Positions 13,169-27,737 of a DNA stretch of 64,000 nt are shown here, piece after piece. The notes under the pieces were generated by a model, which had not been told where the DNA came from, made no database searches, and saw only the letters and a list, made by a program, of their open reading frames with translations. The translations under genes were made by a program, and so were the position numbers. The DNA lies in assembly GCA_963573385.1 (NCBI GenBank), contig CAUYLG010071801.1:1-64000 (forward strand), written 5' to 3'. The DNA is from Cacajao melanocephalus. Its lineage: Eukaryota; Chordata; Mammalia; Primates; Pitheciidae. The number at the start of each line of letters is the position of its first letter. Position 1 is the stretch's first letter.

Positions 13169-13248
13169 GATTGCAGCCCACAAGCAGCACAAAAATGTGG
13201 TGGATGGCTGCATCCACCACATTTTTGTGCTGCTTGTGGGCTGCGATC
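13169..13248. repeat. Near-perfect inverted repeat, 38-bp arms, 4-nt loop
   Basis: Arms 13169-13206 and 13211-13248 are reverse complements with one mismatch (13172 against 13245), separated by GCTG. The hairpin abuts the 5' end of the translocase pseudogene. Confidence 0.97.
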
Positions 13249-13930
13249 TGGAGCATGGCACTGTCCTCCTGGAAGGGCAACCTTGCCAGTGTCATCCATT
13301 ACTTCCCCATGCAAGCCTTCAAATTTGCCTTTAACGATATGTACAAGCAGTTCTTCCTGGGGGTGCAGGGAAGCACACGCAATTCTGGAGATGCTTCTCT
13401 GGCCATCTGGTCTTCGGTGACCTGCCCGGCACCACCTCACTCTGCTTCATGCACCTCCTGGATTTCCCAGAGCCTCCTGGCAGCCAAAGTTGGGAAAGCA
13501 CAAAATGCAAGTTCGAAGACCTGGGAGCCTGGCTGGTGAGGATCACCAAGTCCAACAGACCCAGGGCCTGTGCCAGGACTTCAGCATCTCATGCAAGGTA
13601 TCGTCGTCTACCCAGCAGCCTCCTTCCACTAGTAGGATATAGCTGAGGGCATGCTCCCCAGCCCCCAAGAACATGCACATCCTGGCAAGCTGAGTTACTG
13701 CAAAGACTATGAAGGCCATGGCCAAGAATGGTCTCCTACCCCTCCCCCCTACACAGAGCACAAAGGAGCCTATGTCGTGTATACAGGGACCTTGGACTGT
13801 TGGAGGAAGATCTTCAAGGATAAAGAGGTCAAAGGCTTCTTCAAGGGCCAGGCCCAATGTCCTTGGAGGCATTGGGGACACCTTGGTGCTGGTCCTGTAA
13901 GAGGAGCTGAAGAAAGTCATGAAGTGCATT
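13249..13930 (+). pseudogene. Processed pseudogene of an ADP/ATP translocase, SLC25A6-like
   Basis: Conceptual pieces in several frames match the mitochondrial ADP/ATP carrier from about residue 70 to the C-terminus, without introns. Recognisable parts are [53 protein letters not shown] and GFFKG; the 3' end corresponds to a tail of the type VLYDELKKVI. WRKIF, ITKS and the KKV end favour SLC25A6 (ANT3) over ANT1/ANT2. The copy is 5'-truncated, has frameshifts between the pieces and an in-frame stop (TAA at the codon for Tyr in VLYDE), so it makes no carrier. It lies between two old L1M segments. A poly-A tail is not clearly preserved. The parental assignment is from memory. Confidence 0.85.
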
Positions 13931-14365
13931 TGTCTCCTCCACAGAAACGGGAACCAACAGAATCATGGAAAGTACTCAACAGCTGCAGACGATTGACCTT
14001 CAAGAAGCTCCAGTTGTCTGTCCTGGCCAGACAGGTCTGTGGAGAATGAGGGAAGCCTCTGAAAAAGGGGTGGGTTGTGATCACATTCGAACATTGACAT
14101 CACAATCTCCATGATCAATTCCATGAACTGATTGCTTGGGGGAAGGAATCATGATGTCCTTGCAGGCCCACGGGCATGTCCTCTGCTGCTCAGAGCTAGA
14201 GTCTAGTTGTTTGTAGTACCTGAGTCCTGTGTAAGTATTTACATAAAACAAAGGAAGCATCTGTCCTGTTTCTATGCAAGCACTGGCTCCTCATTTGCAC
14301 AGCTGAATATTTGCAATTATGTTTTATTTGGGCATTCTGCTGCAAAATGATAAAAAGAGAACACC
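13931..14365. other. Anonymous sequence after the pseudogene
   Basis: Could be the decayed 3'UTR of the retrocopy or unrelated DNA. Nothing definite seen. Confidence 0.35.
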
Positions 14366-16045
<1,680 letters not shown>

Positions 16046-16362
16046 GAATAATCATTGTTTCAAACAAAAATCATCAGTTGGGAAAATGGTGATTGGAGGC
16101 AGGACTAACTTGCAGCTCCCACTCAGACAGACAGAGCAGCATGCAGACACTCACTGTGTGTGAACTTTTGTTCAAAGAACTACCACAGGAACATACCAGG
16201 AAGGCCAAGAGAATCCACAGACCCTTGGAAGGAGGTGAATTGCCACTTCAGGCTCTGTGGGACAGCTGAGGAACTGTGAGTGGGCTTGCTTTCTCAGCTG
16301 GGAGGATTGTAGCCTGGGGCAAGTTCACAACCCTGCTCACTCAGTGCTATTGGGGTGTGTGG

Positions 16363-16425
16363 GCATGCTGGGAGTGAGAGGGGGGCATGCTGGGAGTGAG
16401 AGGGGGGCATGCTGGGAGTGAGACT
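16363..16425 (+). repeat. Short tandem repeat in L1 5'UTR
   Basis: A 22-bp unit (core gcatgctgggagtgagaggg) occurs almost three times in tandem. Confidence 0.9.
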
Positions 16426-16765
16426 CACCTTTTGGGCTGCATGGGAGCTGAGAGAGGCCTGTGGCTGCTGGCTTTCCACTACTTCCCTGGCAACCTGTAT
16501 GACACAGCAGAGACAGCCATAATCCCCCTGGAAACAACTCCATTGGCCTCCACATCCCCATCCCCCTCAGCAGCCACAGCAAGCCCTGCCCAAGGAAAGG
16601 CTGAAATCAGACACACATAGTTTTGCCCCCACCACCTGATGGTCTTCCTCTACCCACCCTGGTAGCCAAAAACAAAGAACATATTCTCTTGGAAGCTCTA
16701 CCACCCACCACCTGATCATCCTTGTGTTACTGCAGCTGATGCACTCTTGAAAGTGCCACCTCCTG

Positions 16766-16859
16766 CAGTAAGCTGAGATCATGCCAGGGCACTCCAGTCT
16801 GGGTGACAGAGAGAGATTCTGTCTCAAAAAAAAAAAAAGAAAAGAAAAAGAAAGATAAA
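16766..16859 (+). mobile_element. 5'-truncated Alu 3' fragment with target-site duplication
   Basis: The last about 60 bp of an Alu plus an A-rich tail, flanked by the 17-bp perfect repeat gaaagtgccacctcctg at 16749-16765 and 16860-16876. The insertion is a bona fide retrotransposition event into the L1. Confidence 0.9.
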
Positions 16860-17234
16860 GAAAGTGCCACCTCCTGGCTGGAGGCCAACCAGCACACTAA
16901 ACAAAAATAAAACCAAGAACTCTCACTGAGTCCACTTCACTCCCCTGCTGCCTCCACCAGAGCAGGTGCTGGTATCCAAATCTGAGAGACCTGAAGACAG
17001 ATCATATCACAGGACTCTGCAGACACTCCTCATTACAAGCCCAGAGCCTGGTAGCTCTGCTGGGAGGCTAAATCCAGACGATAAATAACAATCATTGCAG
17101 TTCAGCTCTCAGGAAGCCACGCCTCTAGGGGAAGAGGGAGAGCACCACATCAAGGGAGCAAGCACCTGTAGGACAGAAGAATCTGAAAAGCAGCTCTTGA
17201 GTCCCAGATCTTCTCTCTGACATAGTCTACCCAA

Positions 17235-17978
17235 ATGAGAAGGAACCACAAAAACAATTCTAGTAATATGAAAAAACAAGGTTCTTTAACAAGCCCAAAA
17301 ATTACGCTAGCTCATCAGCATTGGATCCAAAACAAGATGAAATCTCTGAACTGCCAGAAAAAGAATCCAGAAAGTCTACTAGTAAGCCAATCAAGAAGGC
17401 ACAAGAGAAAAGTGAAGTCCAACTTAAACAAGTCAAAAAAATTATACAGGATATGAATGGGAAAATCTTCAGTGACAGCATAAATAAAAATTAATCACAA
17501 AGGAAGGACACACTTGGAGAATTGCAAAAGGCACTGGAAAGTCTCAGCAATAGAATCAAACAAGTAGAAGAAAGAATTTCAGAGCTCAAAGACAAGGCTT
17601 TCAAACTAACCTAACAATGACAAAAAAAGAATTTAAAAAAGGAACAAAGCCTCCAAGAAAGTGGGGTTATGTTAAACAACCAAACCTAAGAATAATTGGC
17701 ATTTCATGGAAAAAGAGAAATCAAAAAGTTTGGAAAACATATCTGAGGAAATATTTAAGGAAAAATTCCCTGGCCTTGCTAGAGATCTAAACATCCAAAC
17801 ACAAGAAGCTCAAAAAACACCTAGGAAATTCATCACAAAAATATCATCATGTAGGCACATAGTCATCAGGTTATCTAAAGTCAAGACAAAGGAAAAAATC
17901 TTAAGAGATGTGAGGCAAAAGCATGAGGTAACTTATAAAAAAAAAACTATCAGATTAACAGCAGATTTTCTCAGCTGA
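17235..17978 (+). pseudogene. L1 ORF1 relic
   Basis: The best-preserved stretch, 17706-17978, encodes the RNA-binding and C-terminal part of ORF1p: FKEKFPGLARDLNIQ, then RHIVIRLSKVKTKEKILR and IRLTADFLS. Upstream parts are frameshifted. No functional ORF1p can be made. Confidence 0.85.
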
Positions 17979-18279
17979 AACCCTACAAGCTAGAAGAGAT
18001 TAGGGTCCTAGCTTTATCCTCCTTAAAAAAAAAATTATCTGCCAAGAACTTTGTATTCAGTGAAACTATCTTCATAAATGAAGGAAAGATAAAGTCTTTT
18101 TCAGACAAACAAATGTTGAGAGAACTTGCCACTACCAAGCCAGCATTATAAAAACTGCTAAAAGGACTTCTAAACCTTGAAATAAATCCTCAAAATACAC
18201 CAAAATAGAATCTCCTAAAGCATAAATCTCACAGGACTATAAAACAACAACACAATGAAAAAAAAATGGTTTTCAGGCA

Positions 18280-21200
18280 ACAAATAGCATGATGAATAGA
18301 TAGCATCTGACATCTCAAAACTAATGATGAATGTAAATGGCCTAAATGCTCAATTAAAAGACATAGAATGGCAGAATGGGTAAGAATTCATCAACCAAGT
18401 ATCTGCTGTCTTCAAGAGACTCGTCTGACACATAAGGACTCACATAAACTTAAGGTAAAGGAATGGAAAAAGATATTCCATGTAAATGGACACCAAAAGT
18501 GAGCAGGAGTAGCTATTCTTATATCAGACAAAACATACTTTACAGCAACAACAGTTAAAAAGACAAAGAGGGACATTATATAATGATAAAAGGACTCATC
18601 CAACAGGAAGATATCACAATCCTAAATATATATGCACCTGAAACTGGAGCTTCCAAATTTATAAAACAATTACTACTAGACCTAAAAAATGAGATAGACA
18701 GCAACACAATAATAGTGGGGGACTTCAATACTCCACTGACAGCACTAGACAGGTCATCAAGACAGAAAGTCAACAAAGAAACAATGGACTTAAACTATAC
18801 CCTAGAACAAATGGTCTTAACATATACTTACAGAACATTCTACCCAACAACTACAGTATAATATACATTCTATTCATCAGTACATGGAATATTCTCCAAG
18901 ACAGACCATTTGATAGGCCAAGTTTCAACAAATTTAAGAAAATTGAAATAATAGCAAGTAATCTCTCAGACCACAGTGGAATAAAATTGGAAATCAACTC
19001 CAAAAGGAACACTCAAAACCATGCAAATACATGGAAATTAAATAACCTGCTCCTGAATGATCATTGGGTCAACAATGAAATCAAGATGGAAATTTAAAAA
19101 CTCTTTGAACTGAATGATACTAGTGATATGACCTATCAAATCCTCTGGGATACAGCAAAGGTGTGCTAAAAGGATAGTTCACAGCATTAAGTGCCTACAT
19201 TAAAAAGTCTCAAAGAGAACAAATAGATAATCTAAGGTCACACCTCAAGGAGCTAGAGAAACTAGAACAAACCAAACCCAAACTCAGAAGAAGAAAAGGA
19301 ATAACAAAGATCACATCAGAACTAAATGAAATTAAAACCAAAAAAAAGTATGAGATAAATGAAACATAAAGCTGATTCTTCAAAAACAGAAAGAAAATTG
19401 ATAGACTATTAGTGAGATTCACCAAGAAAAGAAGAGAGAAGATCCAAGTAAGCTCAGTTAGAAATGAAATGAGCAATATTACAACTGACACCACAGAAAT
19501 ACAAAAGATCATCCAAGGCTACTATGAACACCTTTACACACATAAACTAGAAAACCTAAAGGAGATGGATAAATTTTTGGGAATATAAAACTCACCTAGA
19601 TTAAATAAGGAAGAAATAGAGACTATGAACAGACCAATAGCAAGCAGTGAGATCGAAATGGTCATTAAAAAGTCATCAACAAAAAAAGAGTTCTGGAGCA
19701 GATGGATTAACAACTGAATTATAGCATATATTCAAAGAAGAATTGGTACTAATCCTATTGAGACTATTCCAAAAGATAAAGAGGGAATACTTTCTAAATC
19801 ATTCTGTGAAATCAGCATCACCCTAATACCAAAACCAGGAAAAGATTTAACAAAAAAGAAAACTACAGAACAATATCCCTGATGAACAGAGATGCAAAAT
19901 CCTCAACAAAATACTAGCTAACCAAATCCACAGCATGTCAAAAAGATAATCCACCATGATCAAGTGGATTTCATACTAGGGATGCAGGGATGGTTTAACA
20001 TCCACAAGTTAATTAATGCGATACACCACATAAACAGAATTTAAAACAAAAATCACATGATCATCTCAATAGTCACAAAAAAAAGCATTTGATAAAATCT
20101 GGCATCCCTTTATTATTAAAACCCTCAGTAATCTTGGCATAGAAGGGACATAAGGTAATAAAAGCCATCTATGACAAACACACAGCCAACATTATACTAA
20201 ACAGGGAAAAGTTGAAAGCATTCCCACTAACAACTGGAACAAGACAAGGATACCCACTTTTATCACTTCTACTCAGCATAGTACTGGAAGTCCTAGCCAG
20301 AGCAATCAGACAAGAGAAAGAAATAAAGGGCATCCAAATCAGTAAAGAGGAAGCCAAACAGTCACTGTTTGCTAATGTTGTGATTGCATACCTAGAAAAC
20401 CCTAAAGACTCATCCAAAAAGATAGAACTAGTAAATAAATTCAGCAAAGTTTCAGGATACAAAATCAGTGTACACAAATCAGTAGCCCTGCTATACAACA
20501 ACAACAAAGCTGAGAATCAAATCCAGAACCCAACCCCTTTTACAATAGCTGCAAATAAAATAAAATACTTAGAAATACACTTAACCAAGGAGGTGAAAGA
20601 CTTCTACAAGAAAAACTACAAAGCACTGCTGAAAGAAATCATCAGTGACACAAACAAATGGAAACACATCCCATTCTCATGAACGGGTAGAATCAATATT
20701 GTGAAAATGCCAATACTGCCAAAAGCAATCTACAAATTCAGTGCAATTCCCATCAAAATATTATACCATCATCATTCTTCACAGAACTAAAAAAAAAAAA
20801 AAAAGATTCTAAAATTAATATGGAACCAAACAAAAATCTACATGGCCAAAGCAAGACTAAGCAAAAAGAACAAATCAGGAGGCATTACATTACCCATCTT
20901 CAAACTATACTACAAGGCCATTGTCACTAAAACAGCATGGTACTGGTATAAAAACAGGTATATAGATCAATGGAACAGAATAGAGAACCCAGGAAAAAAA
21001 AACAAATACTTACAGTCAACTGTTCTTCAACAAAGCAAACAAAAACATAAAGTGATAAAAGGACACCCTATTTGACAAATGGTGCTGGGATAATTGGAAA
21101 GCCACATATAGAAGAGAAACTGAATCTTCATCTCCCACCTTATACAAAAATCAACTCAAGATAAATCAAAGACTTATATCTGAGACCTGAAATCATAAAA

Positions 21201-21925
21201 AATCTAGAAGATAACGTTGGAAAACCACTTCTAGACATTGGCTTAGGCAAAGACTTTGTGACCAAGAATCCAAAAGCAAATGCAACACAAGTATTAATAT
21301 ATGGGACTTAATTAAACTAAAAAGCTTCTGCACAGCAAAAGAAATAATCAGCAGAGTAAACATGCAAGCCACAGAGTGGGAGAAAATCTTTGCAATCTAG
21401 ACATCTAACAAAGGTCAAATATCCAAAAATCTACAAAGAACTCAAACAAGTCATAATGGGAAAAACAAAAAATCCCATCAAAAAGTGGGCTAAAGACATG
21501 AATAGACAATTCTCAAAAGAAGATATATGAATAGCCAACAAACATATGAAAAAATGCTCAACATCAGGGAAATGCAAATCAAAACCACAATGAGATAACA
21601 TCTTGCTCCTGCAAGAATGGCCATAATCAAAAAATCAAAAAATAATAGACAATGGCATGGATGTGGTCAAAAGGGAACACTTTTACACCATTGGTGGGAA
21701 TGTAAACTCGTACAACCACTATGGAAAACAGTGTGGAGACTCCTTAAACAACTAAAAGTAGATCTACCATTTGATCATGCAATCCCACTCTTGGGTATCT
21801 ACCCACAGGAAAAGAAGTCATTATATGAAAAAGACACTTGCACATGCATGTTTATAGCAGCACAATTTGCAATTGCAAAAATATGGAATGAGCCCAATGC
21901 CCATCAATCAATGAATGGATAAAGA
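18280..21925 (+). pseudogene. L1 ORF2 relic (endonuclease and reverse transcriptase)
   Basis: Endonuclease pieces (IIVGDFNTPLTALDRSSRQK region at about 18705-18775), RT pieces ([20 protein letters not shown] at about 20230-20290) and the C-terminal part (21617-21922) lie in order but in different frames with many stops. The catalytic F-A-D-D motif reads FANV here (about 20370), so the RT active site is lost. Confidence 0.88.
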
Positions 21926-22351
21926 AAATGTTATATATATACACCATGGAATGTTACTCAACCTTAAAAAGGAATGAAATACTGGTATTTGCAGCAACCT
22001 AGTTGGAATTGGTGACCATTATTCTAAGTGAAGTAACTCAGGAATGAAAAACCAAACCTCGTATGTTCTCACTCATAAGTGGGAGCTAAGCTATAAGATG
22101 CAAAGGCATAAGAATGGTAAAATGGACTTTGGGGACTTTCAGGAAAGGATGTGGGGGTGGTGAGGGAAAAAAAAAAAGAATCATCAGTGAATGCTGAACT
22201 GTGTGGCCTGAAGGCATAATGGAGAACAGGAGATCTGTAGTCTCAAAGTCTCTCCCCACAACACACTTATCACTCACAAAGAAAAATAAAATAAATTTAC
22301 AATAAAGGAAACTGATAGACACCATCTAACCAGGTGATCATCATTAACATG

Positions 22352-23068
<717 letters not shown>

Positions 23069-23109
23069 TGTGTACCAGTCATGGGACAATTGGGCAGCAT
23101 GGGCCTCAA

Positions 23110-23612
23110 GATAGAAGAAATGAAATGCTCACAGCATCATTTTTGTGACTTTCTTGCCAGAAATCCCAAACCTGCATCTCATCATTAAAAAAAAAAAAAA
23201 AAAATTAGAAAATTCTAAATCGAGGGACATGCTACAAAATAACCAACCTGTACTCAAAAGTCTCAAGGTCATTAAAAAAAATGGTTAAAGAACTGTTCCA
23301 GATGAAAGGAGGCTAAACAGACACAAATTAAATGCAATGTGTGATCCTAGATTGGCTCCTGGACCAGATGAAGGAAACAATTGATGAAATTTGAAGAAAG
23401 TCTATCAGTTGGATAATAGCGTCATACGAATCTTAATTTCTGATTTTATTAATTGTACTGTGGTTATAGGAAATGTCCTTGTCTTTTGGAAATTGACAGT
23501 GAAGTATTTAGATATAAATCTGAGGAATCTTGGTGAAAAGTCCTTGTATCATTCTTGCAAGTTTTCTGTAAGTCTAGAATTATTTCAAAATTTAACAAAA
23601 CATTGCAGAAAA
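23110..23612 (+). mobile_element. L1M 3' end, probable
   Basis: gatcctagattggctcctgg, aattgtactgtggttatagg and ttctgtaagtctagaattat follow the 3'UTR of an old L1M-type LINE in order. Confidence 0.55.
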
Positions 23613-23639
23613 CTAATACGTTAAAAACGCTGCAATTGA

Positions 23640-24871
23640 CCTGTGATGATGAGCATTTTTTCATATGTTTGTTGGCCTCATATATGTCTTCTTTTGAGAA
23701 GTGTCTGTTCATATCCCTTGCCCACCTTTGAATGGGTTTGTTTTTTTCTTGTATATCTGTTTTAGTTCTTTGTAGATTCTGGATATTAGCCCTTGTCAGA
23801 TGGATAGATTGCAAAACAGTTTTCCCATTCTGTTGGTTGCCAGTTCACTCTAATGATTGTTTCTTTTGCTGTACAGAAGCTCTGAAGTTTAATTAGATCC
23901 CATTTGTCTATCTTGGCTTTTGTTGCCATTGCTTTTGGTGTTTTAGTCATGAAGTCCTTGCCTATGCCTATGTCTTGGATGGTTTTGCCTGGATTTTCTT
24001 CTAGGGTTTTTATGGTGGTAAGTCTTATGTTTAAAACTTTAATCCATCTGGAGTTAATTTTAATGTAAGGTGACAATAAGGGCTCATTATCACTGGTCAT
24101 TAGAGAAACGCAAATCAAAACCACATTGAGGTATCATCTCACACCAGTTAGAATGGAAATCATTAAAACATCTGGAGACAACAGATGCTGGAGAGGATGT
24201 GGAGAAATAGGAACACTCTTACACTATTGATGGGAGTGTAAATTAGTTCAACCATTGAGGAAGACAGTGTGGAGATTCCTCAAGGACCTAGAAATTGAAA
24301 TTCCATTTGACCCAGCAATCCCATTACTGGGTATATATCCAAAGGATTATAAATCTTTCTGTTATAAAGACACATGCACACGTATGTTTGTTGCAGCACT
24401 GTTTACAGTAGCAAAGACCTGGAATCAACCCAAATGTCCATCAATGATAGGCTGGGCAAAGAAAATGTGGCACGTATACACCATGAAATACTATGCAGCC
24501 ATAAAAAACAATGAGTTCATGTCCTTTGTAGGGACTTGGATGAATCTGGAAACAGTCATTTTCAGCAAACTGACACAAGAACAGAAAACCAAACACTGCA
24601 TGTTCTCACTCACAGGCAGGTGTTGAACAATGAGAACACATGGACTCAGGGACAGGAGCATCACACACTGGGGTCAGTTGTAGGGGGCTAAAGGAGGGAC
24701 GGGGGGGGTGGGGATGGTGGGGAGGGATAACATGGGGAGAAATGCTGGATATAGATATAGATACAGATATAGAATGGAGACAGCAAACCACCTGGTTATG
24801 TATGCACCTATGCAACAACCCTGCAGGATCTGCACATGTACCCCAGAACCTAAAGTACAATTTTAAAAAAA
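23640..24871 (+). mobile_element. 5'-inverted (twin-primed) L1P insertion
   Basis: 23640-24085 is L1 ORF2 in reverse orientation; 24086-24871 is ORF2 end plus 3'UTR in forward orientation, ending in an A-rich tract. The 11-bp sequence gctgcaattga flanks the whole at 23629-23639 and 24872-24882. A short L1 stretch (gctcatcatcac) is present on both sides of the inversion joint, as twin priming predicts. No open ORF. Confidence 0.93.
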
Positions 24872-24889
24872 GCTGCAATTGAAAAAAAA

Positions 24890-24890
<1 letters not shown>

Positions 24891-24924
<34 letters not shown>
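24891..24924. repeat. (TG)n microsatellite
   Basis: 17 TG units directly after the L1 target-site duplication and an A run. Confidence 0.99.
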
Positions 24925-24925
<1 letters not shown>

Positions 24926-25655
24926 CTGAACACATCTACCACCCACAGTACCTGAGAAAACCAAGGATATTCATTTGCTTATACTAGCATGTTCATGTAA
25001 CTAGGAATTATTGATACAATAAGTTGAAACCAAAGGCAAAATGTGCCTAAACTTGTACCATCTAGGAATCAAATTAATTGTCAAGAGTCGCCCTTTAAAA
25101 TAGGGGTGAGTGGCTGACTTGCTCAAAGACCTTCATCTTGGGTTCCTCAACTGTTCCCATAGCTTTGGATCAAATTCTGTTTAAAAGTAAAATTTCAGGA
25201 GTGTGAACCCTTATTAAAATGTGGCTGGTACTGCCTGGATTTATATTTAAAACAAAAGTCATAGTGTAAAATTTCATGTGACTCCATTTTTCCATGTTTT
25301 ACCTGTGAAAACATTATGTGACTGTCACACAATTCCCAAAATTAAGATGACAGATATTTTTCCTCAAAAGATACTTACTTCAGAATTGTGTAGGTTCAGG
25401 TTCTAACTTCTCTCAATCAGGATTTAACTCAAATCTTCCACGTGGTTCTCTCCTTATTCTTACGGCAATAATCACTGAGTGTCCAAAATACCCCAGGCGC
25501 AGTTCTGTAAACTACCTGAGTGGAAGAATAAATAAGACATAGTAACTGTCTTTGAGGGGCTTGCCTTTACTTAAGATATTGAAAATAAATGTTTTCCCTT
25601 TATTCCTAAAATTATGACTAAAAATGGGAATTATTTGGGATTAAAATCTTGCGTA
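24925..25655. other. Anonymous sequence
   Basis: AT-rich, no gene or named repeat recognised. Confidence 0.4.
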
Positions 25656-25659
25656 CTGC

Positions 25660-26045
25660 CTTAGTTTCCTAGGGTTGCCATTCATAACAACAACTAAAGC
25701 CCAGAACCAAGATGTGAGGAGGGCCAGGCTGCCTCTGAGACTCTGGGCAGAACCTTCCTTGCCTCTTCCCTGTGTCTGAGGATAGCCAGCAGTCCTCGGC
25801 ATTCTGTGGCTTGTAGCTGCATCAACTCCAACCTCTGCCCCTGCTGTGACACAGTGTCCTCCCTGTGTATCTGTCTTCACATGGTGTTTTCCTCGTCTTA
25901 TAAGGACACCAGTCCTACTGGATTAGGGCCCACATTAATTGCTTCATCTTAACTTAATTGCATCTGTGAAGATCCTGTCTCCAAATCAGATCACATTCCC
26001 AGGTAATAGAGGTTGAGACTGCAACACGTCTTTCCACAATTCAAT
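25660..26045 (-). mobile_element. MLT1-family LTR
   Basis: cttagtttcctagggttgcc, tcttataaggacaccagtcc, tggattagggcccacattaa and cttaacttaattgcatctg follow the reverse MLT1 consensus in order. Confidence 0.8.
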
Positions 26046-26528
26046 AATTCAGCTCCTACACGCACATTTCAATAAATGAATTTGGTCTTCTCAGGGAACT
26101 TAAATCTTCCCAATGAAAAACAAATTTGTGTTTTAGACTTGTTTTCCAGAATACTATAAATGACTCTCCACGATGTGAAGGGCATCTTTCTGGACCTGAG
26201 GAGACAGTTTAAACATAATAGATATGTGGGTGAAAGGGTCGGTTCAAGTGTAACACTAGGTATGGGGTCTCAAGGTCTCTCTGATCCATTATTACATAAC
26301 TATCCGTACCTGTACTTTGGTCTAGGAAGAGCGGATGCAGGGAGGAGAGGGGAAAGGAACGTGTGTAACTGTCAGGGTAGACGCTGCTGGCTTCCACCAC
26401 CAGCCTTAACAACCATCATACCGCCTTGCCTGCTGTCTACACTGGGCTCCTGCACAAAGATCTCCTCTAGAAAACAAAGCAAATCAGGTTCCCAACTTAA
26501 AACATTTGAAAACCAGTGGCTTAGATTT

Positions 26529-26787
26529 CTATGAAAAATTTTCATACATAGATTCAGGGGGTACATATGCAGGTTTATTATGTGGGTATATTGTGTAATG
26601 CTGGGGTTTGAGCTTCTAATGAGCCCATCACCCAAATACTGGACAGAGTATCCGGCAGGTAATTTTCCAACCCTTACCCTCTTTTCATCCTCCCTGCTTT
26701 TGGAGTCCCCAGAGTCTCTTAATTCTGTCTTTATGATCATGTTTTACTCATTATTTAGCTCCCACTTATGAGTTAAACATAGCCACA
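26529..26787 (-). mobile_element. L1P 3' end, inverted orientation
   Basis: attcagggggtacatatgcagg, in core gggggtacatatgcaggttt, plus gagcccatcacccaaatact and cattatttagctcccactta are the reverse-strand L1 3'UTR. Confidence 0.85.
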
Positions 26788-27035
26788 TTTTATTCCTGTG
26801 GTGATGTTTTTCTTTCCTTTGTCTTCTTAATAAAATTAGGCTGGTCAATTTATTTTCCAGTTTCAATTATATTTTCCAAACCATTGTTTTTCTGCCCCTG
26901 TACCAATAAAATGCTGTCATCCTAGGTCCCTGCTAATAGTAAAAATCTCTAAATACTGGAAGACGAAAACATTTTTCTCCACTTTTCTGACAATAATTCA
27001 AAGATTTTTTTCCTTAAAAAAAAAATCAATGAGTT

Positions 27036-27121
27036 CTAGCCGGGCGCAGTGGCTCACACCTGTAATCCCAGCACTTTGGGAAGCCAAAGCGGGAGACCTA
27101 AGGTAGGGAGTTCAAGACTGG
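27036..27121 (+). mobile_element. 3'-truncated Alu left-monomer fragment
   Basis: agccgggcgcagtggctcac through cagcactttgggaagcc, ending abruptly after ttcaagactgg. Only about 85 bp remain, without a poly-A tail. Confidence 0.85.
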
Positions 27122-27124
27122 CTT

Positions 27125-27735
27125 TTAAAATTCAAATTCCAGGACTGATTTAAATGTCATTACCACTGATGTATGAAAAGTTCAGATTCACTTTTTTCTT
27201 TGCATTCTTAATGTTTTCTCAATACACTTTCACCTTCTAAATAATTTCTTGACTCACAGAAGAAACATTGTATGAATAAAGTTAGTTTTCTACATTTTTC
27301 TTGCCATGACTTCTTTTTTCTTACCTGTCTTTCCATCCTCCCTACTTTATTTCATTACTGTTCTTTTCCACTGTGCTTCCACTTCCAGTTTTCATTTATT
27401 ATTCTAAACCTTCTTTATTTCTAATTTTATAGTCACATATGTTAACAAACTTGAATGATTCTTTTTGGCATTTTTTATTTCTCTTACACTGCTTTTAGTA
27501 TAAATTAAAAATATACTTTGCCATATTAAACAAACATCTTTATTGAAAATTTTTCAAAATGCAGATAGATTTGAATTATTCTTAACTCCTAAACGACCAC
27601 TTTGGACAGCATTTTCAGTACTTTGATGTAGTGTGTATACTTCCATGCCTTGGCTATGTAAATAGTTATTTTATTAAAATGTGAGCATACTGTAAACTGA
27701 TATTTGTGGGTAGGCCTAGTGAAATTGCAGGTAAT
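27125..27735. other. AT-rich sequence, possibly old L1
   Basis: T-rich sequence with the flavour of a reverse-oriented L1M but no diagnostic block that I can place. Confidence 0.3.
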
Positions 27736-27737
27736 TC

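Larger units (their letters stand above)
16083..22331 (+). mobile_element. Near-full-length L1 (L1PB/L1MA-like), dead
   Basis: About 6.2 kb in L1 order: 5'UTR from ggaggcaggactaacttgc (16.1-17.2 kb), ORF1 relic, inter-ORF region, ORF2 relic (18.28-21.93 kb), 3'UTR to about 22.33 kb. Both frames are broken many times. A tandem minisatellite of gggcatgctgggagtgagag lies in the 5'UTR at 16363-16425, and a small Alu fragment at 16766-16859. Confidence 0.92.

Noticed and set aside
13169..13248. Hairpin as a microRNA precursor
   Set aside because: The arms are almost perfectly paired with a 4-nt loop and no bulges, unlike typical animal precursors; fold-back duplication explains it better.
13651..14049. 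132-codon open frame on plus
   Set aside because: A frame through the translocase pseudogene with only a short matching piece; not an intact gene.
20212..20682. 156-codon open frame resembling reverse transcriptase
   Set aside because: Part of the dead L1 ORF2; the catalytic Asp pair is gone and both flanks are frameshifted.
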